45,966 nt of DNA from Lobulomyces angularis (Eukaryota > Chytridiomycota > Chytridiomycetes > Lobulomycetales > Lobulomycetaceae), in NCBI GenBank assembly GCA_027604685.1, contig JADHYX010000163.1:659-46624 (forward strand). Reading direction: 5' to 3'. The notes beneath the pieces are model-generated. The model was not told the origin of the DNA and made no database searches. It saw only the letters and a program-made list of their open reading frames with translations. The translations under genes were made by a program, and so were the position numbers. Shown here piece by piece: positions 45,784 to 45,966 of this stretch. Positions within the stretch are counted from its first letter, which is position 1. Each line of letters begins with the position of its first letter.

Positions 45784-45966
45784 GAGTTAGTTTTGTAAAA
45801 CCTCTTGTATTTCTATAATAGTGGGATAAGGGTTTTTGCAAAAAGTTCATAGTGTTTGGGTCATCTTTTTGAACATATAACAAATATTATTGAAACAATT
45901 TTTTTAGATAGAATATAAAAAAATTAAATACTTCATTTACACATTTTTAATGATAATTGTCAAAAA
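45784..45966. other. Right-edge sequence upstream of the ZGRF1-like gene
   Basis: Upstream region of the minus-strand helicase gene. Nothing coding or structural was recognised before the window ends. Confidence 0.5.

Noticed and set aside
1..45966. tRNA, rRNA, snRNA, transposons, CRISPR arrays or operons
   Set aside because: No B-box-like GGTTCGA sequence, no transposase or reverse transcriptase motifs, no regular spaced repeats; genes are monocistronic and intron-bearing.

Overview
This is eukaryotic nuclear DNA, very AT-rich (roughly three quarters A+T by eye), with densely packed genes cut by many short GT-AG introns, mostly 35-120 nt and often ending in a long T run. I rebuilt 18 genes by splicing short open reading frames so that phase is kept at every junction. 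Several families point to a fungus: a FAR-17a membrane protein of fungal type, a medusa-like DUF7082 regulator, HIS5 and an ELYS-type nucleoporin. The base composition, tiny introns and gene mix suggest an early-diverging zoosporic fungus (Rozella-like or aphelid-like). That placement is inference and cannot be proved from the window.

Layout. 1-3.0 kb (minus strand): the 5' part of a FAR-17a/AIG1-like protein running off the left edge, then a MEMO1 homologue. 4.5-9.3 kb (plus): GTP cyclohydrolase I and a GH31 glycosidase of the WNDNNE type. 9.5-13.3 kb (plus): a 1036-residue ELYS-like protein. 13.8-16.4 kb (plus): two tandem DUF579-type sugar O-methyltransferase-like membrane proteins with identical intron phases. 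16.8-24.8 kb (plus): eIF2B epsilon, protoporphyrinogen oxidase and COG7. 25.3-28.1 kb (minus): a multi-winged-helix (NYN/LOTUS-like) protein ending in a CBM48-like domain. 28.6-32.9 kb (plus): a 1298-residue protein with three tandem DUF7082 domains. 33.3-36.3 kb: cornichon (plus), glia maturation factor (minus) and histidinol-phosphate aminotransferase (plus). 37.2-38.5 kb (plus): a secreted double-psi barrel protein. 38.8-40.4 kb (minus): an intronless gene of unknown function. 41.4-45.8 kb (minus): a 20-exon ZGRF1-like DNA helicase.

The genes do not form one pathway. Most are housekeeping genes: translation initiation, Golgi tethering and cargo export, haem, folate and histidine synthesis, actin branching, and DNA repair. 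The lineage-specific parts are the triple-DUF7082 regulator, the DUF579 pair, the GH31 enzyme, the NYN/LOTUS/CBM48 protein and the secreted barrel protein. No tRNA, rRNA, transposon, CRISPR array or origin was seen. Homopolymer A/T runs are much denser left of about 16.7 kb than right of it.
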